From the NCBI GenBank assembly GCA_030066685.1, contig JASJBF010000013.1, forward strand, positions 1-64,000: a stretch of 64,000 nt of DNA. Reading direction: 5' to 3'. The notes under the pieces are model-generated. The model did no database searches. It worked only from the letters and a program-made list of their open reading frames with translations, and was not told the DNA's origin. Source of the DNA: Kiloniellales bacterium. GTDB taxonomy: Bacteria; Pseudomonadota; Alphaproteobacteria; Kiloniellales; JAKSBE01. The first letter of the stretch is position 1. The number at the start of each line of letters is the position of its first letter. This document shows, in pieces, positions 7,937-16,297 of the stretch. The translations under genes and the position numbers were made by a program.

Positions 7937-8217
7937 TCACGGCGCGATGATGGTTGCGCAGCGCCGGTTGTAGACGGTGGGCGAGACGACGAGGTCGGCG
8001 GCATTGCGCGACGGGCCGTAGCATAGGGCGCACGCTTGCCGTAGATGCATTTCATGGCGAACAACACCGCCTCGACCGGCGCGCGGCAGCGCGCGATAAG
8101 GTCGTTGCGGCGGTTCTGCCAACGCGGCAGCTTGGGCAGGCGCTTGTGGCGCCGATGCATGACGTGGTCCCTGATGCCGACTGCCCCTCGCGTTGCGCGC
8201 CGCTCCTTCCACTTGTT
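7937..8217 (-). pseudogene. IS5-type transposase remnant, frameshifted
   Basis: On the minus strand one frame (about 8217-8034) reads GIRDHVMHRRHKRLPKLP, then WQNRRNDLIARCRAPVE, then a KCIYGK stretch. This matches the C-terminal catalytic region of IS5-family DDE transposases. After a frameshift near 8030, a second frame continues with YGPSRNAADLVVSPTVYNRR, matching the family's usual C-terminus. The N-terminal two thirds of the transposase is absent and no terminal inverted repeats were identified. It is a dead relic and a sign of past insertion. Confidence 0.7.
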
Positions 8218-8501
8218 GGGCATGATCACCATGAGCCATGCTGTCGAGAATTGCATTCTGCGGGTCTGGAGCATGGGCGTGAAGTTGCAATTCTCATGGT
8301 CCAGCAACCCAAGCGCCAATGCGCTCGTGGGTCTCTCAACGGCAAGATCCAAGCGGAGTGCATGGATCAAACCAAGCGTTCGAATTCAGAAACGGGTTTA
8401 GCTTGGCGCCTTCATGGATAGGACGGAGCACTTCAGGACCTGGGTGCAGATCGGCCGACACAGACGCAGCTTCGGGCAATCGCGCTCCCAGGTTTGGAGT
8501 T

Positions 8502-8561
8502 GGCTAGTTCGCCCCGTATTCTGATCTGCTGTGCCCGATCAGAATACGGGGCGAACTAGCC
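8502..8561. repeat. Perfect 25-bp inverted repeat with 10-bp spacer
   Basis: The arms 8502-8526 and 8537-8561 are exact reverse complements, beginning GGCTAGTTCGCCCCG and ending TTCTGATC on the left arm. The 60-bp structure would form a very stable hairpin. It sits about 285 bp from the IS5-type relic in a gene-poor region. It could be two abutted transposon ends, a recombination site or a terminator; there is no T-run. Confidence 0.8.
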
Positions 8562-9597
8562 ATGATTGGACATTAGCGTTGTCTAGATACGTCAATCGGG
8601 ATCATCGACAACGAATAGTGATTGGCCAAGACTGCCATCCTCGGAAACCTAGAAAACACTGAAGGAACTTGCGGCGAGATTTGCAAAAGATGGGAACATC
8701 CGAGACACCAACTCCAAGGCGGGCATGAAAGAATAAGGGACACCATCAAAGCGTCACTTCGTCCTTCCTAAGCTCATTTTATATCGATAGATTGCAGGGG
8801 TCGGTTGTGTGAGAAAGAACACCAATAGAAAGCGTGAACTAAGGACCTAAAGACCCTTGGTCCGAATAATAACTGACATTGCACCAGGCAAACTCCTATT
8901 TCAGGTGCCTACTACGTCAGTCATTCAAATTTAGAGAAGTCCAAAGTCAAAGTTGGTGACGGAAGTGCTCGGGTATAGGAGTTTTGGTGTATTCCTAGGT
9001 TATCTGTTCCCCACAAAAGGCCATAAATCAGGTTATTCTAAGCCGGATTGAACGATTCCAAACTTACCACGCCAGAGTCTGAATCTCCGAGCATAGCCTG
9101 AGTGCTTTGAGTGCCGTCGGACCACGGATCAAAACAATTTGCTCAATCATCCGCAGAGCTCCGCAGCAGAAGCCACCTTGCGCGGGGGCTTCAACCGTTG
9201 CGTTCACGAAAGTGACAGGACCAAATATCAGTCCGGTTGTTCGTCCTGAGGATCGAACGGGTTCCAAAGGCATCAGTGGAACACCTGGATCACCGGCCGC
9301 AGACGCCCCGGTTCTTTCAGTGCCAATATCTCGGTGACTTCCCGACGTTTCCTGTGGTGTGCTTTCAACTTTCGTCGCATCGACCGGATTTATTGGTGCT
9401 GTGCAGTTTGCTGCAGCGTGTCCCGATACTCATCCGTTTCCAGACTGCCGAGGATCGTCACCCAACCCTGGGTGCCACACAGCTTCACCAAGTGGGGCGA
9501 GGGCACAACCATCTGAGAATTGGGCACAATGCGAATTCGTCACAAACACTGAACCGCTCCGGATTTGCCGGAGGCTCCCACTCTTGAGAGGATGGAG
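8562..9597. other. Gene-poor, AT-richer region with no supported gene
   Basis: About 1 kb has visibly lower GC than the rest and no credible coding frame. One short in-frame stretch near 8665-8735 reads like protein (ELAARFAKDGNIRDTNSKAG) but is closed by stops on both sides, so it may be a gene fragment. The composition fits a decayed mobile region. Confidence 0.5.
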
Positions 9598-9753
9598 CGA
9601 TGGAGAAACGAGGCAACGCTGATCCACAGGCGAACTGGAAACCTTCGGGCGGTCCAGCTGCTGCTGGGGCATCCCAAAATCGATAGCACCGTCAGGTATC
9701 TCGTCATCGAGGTCGATAATACTCTCACCATCGCCGAGCAGATCGGCGTTTGA
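9598..9753 (+). pseudogene. Tyrosine recombinase (integrase) C-terminal remnant
   Basis: The translation contains RRTGNLRAVQLLLGHPKIDS followed by TVRYLVIEVDNTLTIAEQ. This is the C-terminal catalytic box of phage-type tyrosine integrases: the LLGHxxxxxTxxYL pattern with its nucleophile Tyr. The N-terminal DNA-binding region and the first catalytic Arg are missing upstream, so this is a truncated relic. Together with the tRNA fragment about 630 bp downstream it points to a decayed integrative element. Confidence 0.75.
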
Positions 9754-10384
9754 TCCTGAGGGCAGAGCGGACATGTTCTGCCGGATGGATACTACGGACA
9801 AGACTAGCAAGCGACAGTCACCCGGCATTGTCGTCACCCCATTGAAACCGCCAGCCAGGTTCCAACCGGAACTGGGTTCGAACACAAGCTACTGGTCATA
9901 GCCAGTTGCTCGATGTGACCGCTTTGGCGCGATCACTCTATTGCGTGCCTGCCGAAGGTCATTTTGCTCGAGGATCCGAAGATCGCCCGTGGTCGAAGGT
10001 CAAGGCGCCCCGGCATGCTGCTCTGGCGCGCCCTATTTGCTGCTTTGTGGTCGTGCCTGACCCCGGGATTTGGTGCCCGAACTGATTCCGAAATGCAGGG
10101 AAGGGGCGTGAGAGAAGGTTGAGGCGCTGTTGCCGGCCAGGCTCAAAAGCGCAGATTTCCATATTCTTGATGACGGACAGTGGTCTTTCGTGAAGGCTCT
10201 GATCGGTTTAGCAAACCGCCGCCTTGAGCCACTCAGCAAACCAGCGAGAGAACAAGAAATGAAAATGACTGTGCTCACTTTTGTGCGCGCGCCTCCTCCG
10301 TTTGTTCGGCCTGATCCGGGCTTTTGAGGGGCTGAGACCCCCAGAAGTGCGAGAATCTTGGACTGCTGATGGTCGACGTGGGGA

Positions 10385-10432
10385 GGAATGATAATCCGCC
10401 TGTCGGGGGTTCGAGTCCCTCCCCCGCTACCA
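10385..10432 (+). other. tRNA-Met 3' fragment, probable attachment site
   Basis: This is the 3' portion of an elongator tRNA-Met-like gene: anticodon loop and 3' half-stem (10388-10399), 5-nt variable loop, intact T-arm (10405-10421), acceptor 3' strand (10422-10428), discriminator A and encoded CCA (10430-10432). The 5' half is absent, and the anticodon position reads GAT, not CAT. Such 3' fragments are left where an integrase has inserted an element into a tRNA gene. The intact copy would lie left of this window. Confidence 0.7.
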
Positions 10433-10936
10433 ATATCCTCAAAAGCTTGGCAACAGAGCGCGGTTCCTCGGCTCAGCCGCGGCCAGCCTTGGAGTGCGAG
10501 AAGCCTGGACCTGATGTGGCGGTATGCCGTCCGGCGAGCGGCGGGCTCGGATCATCGGGTCCCGAGCCCTTGCTCGAGCCAGACCCCTTCAAGGTCCGAA
10601 GATCGCCGGTCCGCGCGGGTTTGGGACGGCAGGGCCATATCTGCAGGGAAAGGGCGCCTGGGAACCCTGTCATGCGCTGCGCCGCAGCGCCGCAGCGGGA
10701 CGGTCTCGCCGGGCCCGGTATCCCTTCGGACGGAACGCCGGATTTCCTTCGGCGCATCGCCGCTTCGGATCGGCCCGCAGTCGCGGGAGTGCGATTCCTG
10801 CCCTCAGCCGCCTCGCGACCGGTAATCCGCTCGAGACGCCCTCGAGTCCTTTCCGAACCTCCTGGCGCCAAATGGCAGGCGTGTCCGAGCTATGTCGGCT
10901 AGCCATGCGGGAAGAAGGAACTCGGGAGGATGACCT
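10433..10936. other. GC-rich region without supported gene
   Basis: About 500 bp lies between the tRNA fragment and the AraC-type gene. Open frames exist in several phases but are low-complexity Arg/Pro/Ala translations without domains. A roughly 18-bp imperfect direct repeat (AGTGCGAGAA...TGGAC) occurs at about 10346 and 10493, on either side of the tRNA fragment. Part of this stretch may be the decayed sensor part of the AraC-type regulator. Confidence 0.4.
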
Positions 10937-11290
10937 ATGCGAGCCGACGCTCCGATAGAAGCGCTGCCGCCCCACCTGCGCGATGCGGTCCGCTTCATTA
11001 TGGCCAATCTGGCGGAACCCTTGTCCCTGGACAGCGTCGCCGCCGCGGCGGGAGTCAGCAAGAGAACGCTGAGCCTGTCGTTTCAGATGAACTTAGGCCA
11101 GGCCGTCATGGCCTTCGTCCGTCAACGTCGCCTCGAGCTGGCGAACCAGAAGCTGCTCGCCGCCGATGTGAAGGCGACGACCGTGACCAACATTGCCATG
11201 AACAGTGGGTTCCAGCACCTCGGCCGCTTCTCGTCGGTCTATCGGCAGTGCTTCGGCGAGTATCCCTCGGAATCCCTGCGCCGCCAGTGA
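10937..11290 (+). CDS. AraC-type DNA-binding protein, HTH domain only
   Basis: The 117-residue protein consists almost entirely of an AraC/XylS double helix-turn-helix: a first HTH near LSLDSVAAAAGVSKRTLSLS and a second near VTNIAMNSGFQHLGRFSSVY, ending in the family pattern FGEYPSESLRR. Typical members are about 300 residues with an N-terminal sensor domain, so this is either a stand-alone DNA-binding form or a truncated regulator. A GGGAGG site precedes the ATG at 10937. It is convergent to the epoxide hydrolase gene and may or may not control it. Confidence 0.75.
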   Translation: MRADAPIEALPPHLRDAVRFIMANLAEPLSLDSVAAAAGVSKRTLSLSFQMNLGQAVMAFVRQRRLELANQKLLAADVKATTVTNIAMNSGFQHLGRFSSVYRQCFGEYPSESLRRQ

Positions 11291-11332
11291 AACGACGGCC
11301 GCCCGCCCTTCGACGGACGGCGGAGCGCCATC

Positions 11333-12481
11333 CTACCTGAGCGTCCGGGCGAAGGCGCGGATGTCCTCCACCAGGAGTTCCGGCTCCTCCATGGCGGCGA
11401 AGTGGCCGCCGCGCGGCATCTCGGTCCAGCGGGTCACGTTGTAGACCCGCTCGACGTAGCTGCGCGGCGGCCAGGACAGGAGCTCTTTCGGGAAGAGGGC
11501 GCAGCCGGTCGGCACCTCGACCCGCCGGCCCTCGGGCGAGAGGACGCGGCCGCCTTCCTCGCGCCGGCCGTAGTAGATCCAGCTCGCCGTGTTGAAGGTC
11601 CCGGTGACCAGATAGACCATGATGTTGGTCAGGATCTGGTCCTTGGAGTAGACGCTCTCGATGTCGTCGCCTTCGGTGTCGGACCAGGCGTTCCACTTCT
11701 CGACGATCCAGGCGGCGACGCCGACCGGGCTGTCCATCATCGCGTAGCTCAGGGTCTGTGGCTTGGTCGCCTGCTGGGTGCGGTAGCCCATCTCGGGCGC
11801 CTGCTCTCGCTCGAAGCGCGCGGCCCAGGCCTCTTCCTCCGCGCCACGGGGTCCCTCGGGGTGGCGCATGGTCATGATGTTGAGGTGGATGGCCCGGCAG
11901 GCCGGCGCGTGCTCGTAGCCCAGCCAGCTTGAGATGGCGCCGCCCCAGTCGCCGCCCTGGGCGAGGTAGCCGTCGTAGCCGAGCACCCCGGCCATCAGCT
12001 CGGCGAAAAGGCCGGCCATCGCGCGGGGGCCCAGGGGGCGTCGGGGCTTTCCCGAGAAGCCGAAGCCGGGCAGCGCCGGGGCGACCACGTCGAAGGCATC
12101 CTCCGCGCGGCCCCCGAAGCGCTCGGGATGGGCCAGCGGCTCGATGATCTCTGCGAACTCGAAGACCGATCCGGGCCAGCCGTGGCTGATGATCAGCGGC
12201 AGGGGCGACGGCCCGCTGCCCCTCTCGTGGATGAGGTGGATGTCGAGGCCTTCGACCGGCGCGGTGAACTGCGGCAGGCGGTTCAGCGCGGCCTCCTGCG
12301 CCCGCCAGTCGAAGCCTTCGAGCCAATAGGCGCAGAGTTCCTTCATGTAGTCGAGGTTGGTGCCGTAGGCCCAGCCGCCGTCTTCCGGCATCTCGTGCCA
12401 GGCGTAGCCGGCGACCTTGTCGCGGATCCGCGCCAGGGTCGCCTCGGGCACTTCGATGCGGAAGGGCCGAAGGCCCGTCAT
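11333..12481 (-). CDS. Epoxide hydrolase, alpha/beta-hydrolase fold
   Basis: The 382-residue protein has an N-terminal epoxide hydrolase domain (about 5-110), the oxyanion-hole motif HGWPGS (100-105), the nucleophile Asp178 in QGGDWGG, and the catalytic His360 in RGGHFAAM. These are the usual residues for opening an epoxide through an ester intermediate. Length and architecture match the microsomal/EHN-type bacterial enzymes (and related juvenile-hormone-type hydrolases). It has no signal peptide, so it should be cytosolic. It is a single gene with no partner in an operon, and the substrate cannot be told from sequence. Confidence 0.9.
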   Translation of the reverse strand: MTGLRPFRIEVPEATLARIRDKVAGYAWHEMPEDGGWAYGTNLDYMKELCAYWLEGFDWRAQEAALNRLPQFTAPVEGLDIHLIHERGSGPSPLPLIISHGWPGSVFEFAEIIEPLAHPERFGGRAEDAFDVVAPALPGFGFSGKPRRPLGPRAMAGLFAELMAGVLGYDGYLAQGGDWGGAISSWLGYEHAPACRAIHLNIMTMRHPEGPRGAEEEAWAARFEREQAPEMGYRTQQATKPQTLSYAMMDSPVGVAAWIVEKWNAWSDTEGDDIESVYSKDQILTNIMVYLVTGTFNTASWIYYGRREEGGRVLSPEGRRVEVPTGCALFPKELLSWPPRSYVERVYNVTRWTEMPRGGHFAAMEEPELLVEDIRAFARTLR

Positions 12482-12643
12482 GTCGGTCTCCCGGTTTGTG
12501 TCGCCTCGCCCGGCAAGACTATCACGGTGCTCCGAAGCGGATGACGGGAGCGTGGTGTCGCCGCCTTCGCTCGGGCGCAGCGGAGATCCTTTTTCTACCG
12601 CCGGTTCGTTGTTCGTGTTTTGTTCTTATCATAGCCTCGTGAC

Positions 12644-12847
12644 ATGGTCGAGGTCGATGAGCGGAGATTCAGCCTTTCCTTCGCCGCTTGGAAGGCGAGC
12701 CGCTTCCTGCCGAGGGGCCGCGGCCGCGGCGAGGGCGTCGAGGCATACGACGTCTTCGTCCTGACCTTCGAGAAGGAGATCGAGCTGGCCGGCTATCGGA
12801 TCGTCAAGGCAAAGCCGGCAGCGCGCCCGCATTCGAGCGGGGATTGA
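12644..12847 (+). CDS. Small hypothetical protein
   Basis: This 67-residue frame has codon use like the surrounding genes (strong G/C in third positions) and a plausible fold pattern, including YDVFVLTFEKEIELAGYRIV. There is no signal peptide, domain or convincing ribosome binding site. It could be a real small protein or the remnant of a longer gene. It stands alone between the epoxide hydrolase and the next exported protein. Confidence 0.35.
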   Translation: MVEVDERRFSLSFAAWKASRFLPRGRGRGEGVEAYDVFVLTFEKEIELAGYRIVKAKPAARPHSSGD

Positions 12848-13410
12848 AATCCCACGACACGGAGCGCGACGGCAAGCTCGTCCGGCACCGACGGATCCGG
12901 TCTCCGAGATCACGTCGAGTGAAAAGGCCGGACGAAGGCTTATCGGTCCCGGCCGCCCCATCGCTGTTGAAAATCGATTCTGTGCTGTCTACGGTATTCA
13001 CGCCAAGATGTTACGCCATAAAGTCAAAGACAGCACCGGCGGCCTTTGGGGGGAGAATGACTTGGGTTAGCTCTGATGGCCGGCGAAACTTGCCGACATC
13101 GGCGACCTTGCTTGCTTGCTCGTTGTTCTCTGCCGCCTCTGCGACGACCGCCCTTGAAGGCGTCCGTTCCACCGCCGAGATCGACTGTCCGTCGAGCCAT
13201 CGACGGCCCTTCAGCCTGCCGGGAGGCGGCCTAAGGGCCGCTCGAAGACGCGGAGGGCCGCCTCGCCCTCGAAGCCGCCGGCCCGGGCAAGCCGAAGGCC
13301 GGACGCGTCTCGGCCGGGTTCCCATCCGAAGCGATCAGGAGCATTTGACTACGACCGGCGCGCCCGACGTTCTGGGCGCGTGACCAAAGAGACCGAGGGA
13401 GGAGAAGGAA
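12848..13410. other. Intergenic region, no supported gene
   Basis: This stretch of about 560 bp has open frames in several phases without domains or ribosome binding sites. Its first part is less GC-rich and probably holds the promoter of the exported-protein gene at 13411. No terminator or repeat was recognised. Confidence 0.4.
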
Positions 13411-13926
13411 ATGTGGAGAATGCTGGCCGTCGTTCTGGCGGTCGTGGTGGCGCAGCCGGCTTTGGCCGATCCCGTCGCCAAGGAAATACAGTACTTCCGG
13501 GCGATCGACGTCGTCTTGATGGACAGCGCCAAGGACTGCGGCATCACCGACCCCAAGCTCTTTCAAGACCATCTCCGAACGAAGCTCGGGCAGTTGGGCA
13601 TCAAGGAGAACGCCAACAGGTTCGCCCGCGTGAAGGTCGACGTGGCTGCGCAGACTATCCCCAACACCTCTCTCTGCGCCATCCATACGCTGGTCCGCAT
13701 CAATGGTGCCCTCGGCAAGAAAAACATCGCAACGGAGGATCCCTTGATCAACGCGGCCATGTCGCGCCTGGAAGTTCTGCCGATCACGGTCTGGACCGGC
13801 TCTTCCCTCGTGGTGCGGCGGTACCAGCAGCCGGCGAGCGGAAAGATCACCGATCGTGCGACCAAAAGCGTGCTCGAGCAGCTCGACGCGATCACCGGCC
13901 GCTTGGCCGAAGCCCGGGCTCAGTAG
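13411..13926 (+). CDS. Exported hypothetical protein
   Basis: The 171-residue protein has a signal peptide (likely cleavage after ALA-19). The mature part has two cysteines about 45 residues apart (CGITD and LCAIHT), which could form a disulfide, and mixed alpha/beta character. A strong GGGAGGAGAAGG site precedes the ATG. No family was recognised. The next gene downstream is a lytic transglycosylase, but with almost 290 bp between them there is no strong reason to link them. Confidence 0.65.
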   Translation: MWRMLAVVLAVVVAQPALADPVAKEIQYFRAIDVVLMDSAKDCGITDPKLFQDHLRTKLGQLGIKENANRFARVKVDVAAQTIPNTSLCAIHTLVRINGALGKKNIATEDPLINAAMSRLEVLPITVWTGSSLVVRRYQQPASGKITDRATKSVLEQLDAITGRLAEARAQ

Positions 13927-14214
13927 CCGCCGCCTGCCGGCGATCCTTGTGGTACGAGGCTCGGACTCCGCCGCTCGCCTTGCCGGGCGCCGGGCCCCGA
14001 GCCCTCGGACCCTTAGCGGCCCGCTATATAGGTATTTGTTCCTGTATGCACTCGGGCGGCCGAGCCCTTCAGCTCCAGGAGCCTCCAGGTTTTCGCGGCC
14101 CCGGGAATCTTCGGCTTTTGCCAGCCCGTCCCCTTTGTTTCCGGCCGGCCAGCACCTATTATCCAGAGGTCGCCCGGGCGGCGGGGCGAGGGCGTGTCGA
14201 ATGGCAGGGATCGA

Positions 14215-16182
14215 ATGTCCGGAAGCATGACGCGACGGCTCGCCGCGGCCGTGATCGCGGTTCTGGCGATGACCGGCTCCGCCGGTGCACAGACCGCGCC
14301 CCGGCCCGAGCATCCCCTGTCGCTGGCCCTCGCGGCCGCGGCCCGGGGCGACGAGCGGCGGGCCGATCTCCTGGCCGCCAAGCTTGGCGATCCCCTCGCC
14401 CGCAAGCTGGTCACCTGGCGGTTTCTGACCCGCGACGACGCCGAAGGCCCCTTCGTGCTCGCCGACCGCTTCCTCGAGGACAACCCTGACTGGCCGAGCC
14501 GCGGGGCGGTGCAGTCCGCGGCCGAGCGGGACCTGCCCGCGGACTGGAGCGAGGCCCGGGTCCTGGCCTGGCTCGCGCGCCATCCGCCGGTGACCTACGA
14601 GGGCAAGCTGCGGCGGGTCCGGACGCTCTACACCCAGGGGCGCGGCGAAGAGCTGGTGGCGGCGGTGCGCCGGCTCTGGATCGACGACGATCTGCCCTAC
14701 ATCCAGCAGGGTCCCTTCCTCCAGCGCTTCGGCCGCTTCCTGCGTCCGGTCGACGAGAGGGCGCGCTTTGAGCGCCTGGTCCGGGCCCGGCGCTGGAGCG
14801 ACGCGACTCGACAGGCGGTGCGCCTGGGCGGCGACTATCCGGCCTTCGTCCTGGCCCTGAACCGGCTGGCCGCCGGCCAGATCGACCTGGAGGCCGCGGT
14901 CGCCCAGGTGCCCGCGGCCTTCAAGACCGCGCCGGCGCTGCGCTACGAGGCGGCCCGCCGCCTGCGGCGGGAGAAGCGGCCCTGGGCGGTCTTCACCCTG
15001 CTCGACCACAGCGCCGCCGCGATCCCCCTGTCCAAGCGCTGGTGGCGGCTGCGCCACTGGACAGCGCGCCGGCTGCTCGAGGAGGACGCCCCGGACAAGG
15101 CCTATCGGCTCCTGCTCGCCCACGGCCAGGAGGACGGGCGGGGCTTCGCCGAGGCTGAATGGCTGGCCGGCTGGGTCGCGCTCAGGTCCCTGGAGCGGCC
15201 GGAGGTCGCGCTGGCGCACTTCCGGCGCATGTCGGCCAAGGTCTCGACCCCGGTCAGCGCGGCGCGCGGCGCCTATTGGTCGGCCCGGGCCGCCGCGGCC
15301 GCCGGCCGGCCCCAGGACGCCGAGGTCTACAACCGGGCCGCGGCGCGCCACGGCACGACCTTCTATGGCCAGCTCGCCGCCCGGCAGCTGGGCCGCACAC
15401 CCGAGCTGGGGAGCCCGGCGCGCCGGCCGTCGCCGGTGCGCTCCGCCGCCTTCGAGCAGAGCGAGCTCGCGCGGGCGGCGCGCCTCCTGGCCGGGGCCGG
15501 CCAGCTCGAGCTGGCCCGGGCCTTCGTCGCCGCCCTGGAGCGCAAGGCCGAGGACCTGGAAGACAAGCTCCTGGTCGCCGACCTGGCACGCTCGATCGGC
15601 CGCCCCGACCTGGCGCTGCAGATCGCGCGGCGGCTGCGCAATCAGGGCGTGGTGCTGACCGACCGATTGTTCCCGCGTGGCGGCGGCCTGCCGAAGGTCC
15701 GCCACCGCCTCGATCCCGACCTGGTGCACGCGGTGATCCGCCAGGAGAGTGGCTTCTACACCAGGGCGGTGAGCCATGCCGGCGCCCGCGGCCTGATGCA
15801 GCTGATGCCGGCCACGGCGCGCCAGACCGCGCGGCGCGAGGGTCTGTCCTTCGCGCGCAGCAAGCTGACCAGCCAGCCGGACTACAACATGCGCCTGGGC
15901 ACCGCCTATCTGACCCAGATGCTCGAGCGCTTCGACGGCTCGCTGCCCCTGGCGCTCGCGGCCTACAACGGCGGGCCCCACAACGTCTCGAAATGGATCG
16001 ACCGCTTCGGCCCCCCGGGGCCCACCGAGGCGGAGATGATCGACTGGATCGAAAGCATCCCCTTCGCCGAGACCCGCAACTACGTCCAGCGCATCATCGA
16101 GACCATCGAGGTCTACCGCCTCCTCGACGGCTCGACCCGCCGCAGCGACCTGCTCTCACCGCGCGCCAATTCGGTCAACTAG
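14215..16182 (+). CDS. Soluble lytic murein transglycosylase (Slt family)
   Basis: The roughly 655-residue protein has a signal peptide (to about GAQ-27), a long alpha-helical superhelical region, and a C-terminal SLT domain. The domain shows the catalytic Glu in VIRQESGFYTRAVSHAGARG, then GLMQLMPATA and the AYNGGP motif. The enzyme cleaves peptidoglycan glycan strands to 1,6-anhydromuropeptides in the periplasm. The frame is open from GTG at 14194; ATG at 14215 is favoured by an AGGGA site. Length matches E. coli Slt70. It precedes the efflux genes by about 115 bp and is probably a separate unit. Confidence 0.9.
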   Translation: MSGSMTRRLAAAVIAVLAMTGSAGAQTAPRPEHPLSLALAAAARGDERRADLLAAKLGDPLARKLVTWRFLTRDDAEGPFVLADRFLEDNPDWPSRGAVQSAAERDLPADWSEARVLAWLARHPPVTYEGKLRRVRTLYTQGRGEELVAAVRRLWIDDDLPYIQQGPFLQRFGRFLRPVDERARFERLVRARRWSDATRQAVRLGGDYPAFVLALNRLAAGQIDLEAAVAQVPAAFKTAPALRYEAARRLRREKRPWAVFTLLDHSAAAIPLSKRWWRLRHWTARRLLEEDAPDKAYRLLLAHGQEDGRGFAEAEWLAGWVALRSLERPEVALAHFRRMSAKVSTPVSAARGAYWSARAAAAAGRPQDAEVYNRAAARHGTTFYGQLAARQLGRTPELGSPARRPSPVRSAAFEQSELARAARLLAGAGQLELARAFVAALERKAEDLEDKLLVADLARSIGRPDLALQIARRLRNQGVVLTDRLFPRGGGLPKVRHRLDPDLVHAVIRQESGFYTRAVSHAGARGLMQLMPATARQTARREGLSFARSKLTSQPDYNMRLGTAYLTQMLERFDGSLPLALAAYNGGPHNVSKWIDRFGPPGPTEAEMIDWIESIPFAETRNYVQRIIETIEVYRLLDGSTRRSDLLSPRANSVN

Positions 16183-16297
16183 GGGAACTGCCTCTAGATT
16201 GCCGGAGCAATTGCGGCTTGCGATCACCGCGTTACGATGCCTGTGGCCGCTGGGCAGCCTGGTCGGGCAGTCGTAGGCCGGATAGGGGTCACCGCGT

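Noticed and set aside
13231-15981. 916-residue frame opposite the lytic transglycosylase
   Set aside because: Lies antisense to a clear Slt gene with catalytic motifs; long antisense frames are expected in high-GC coding DNA.
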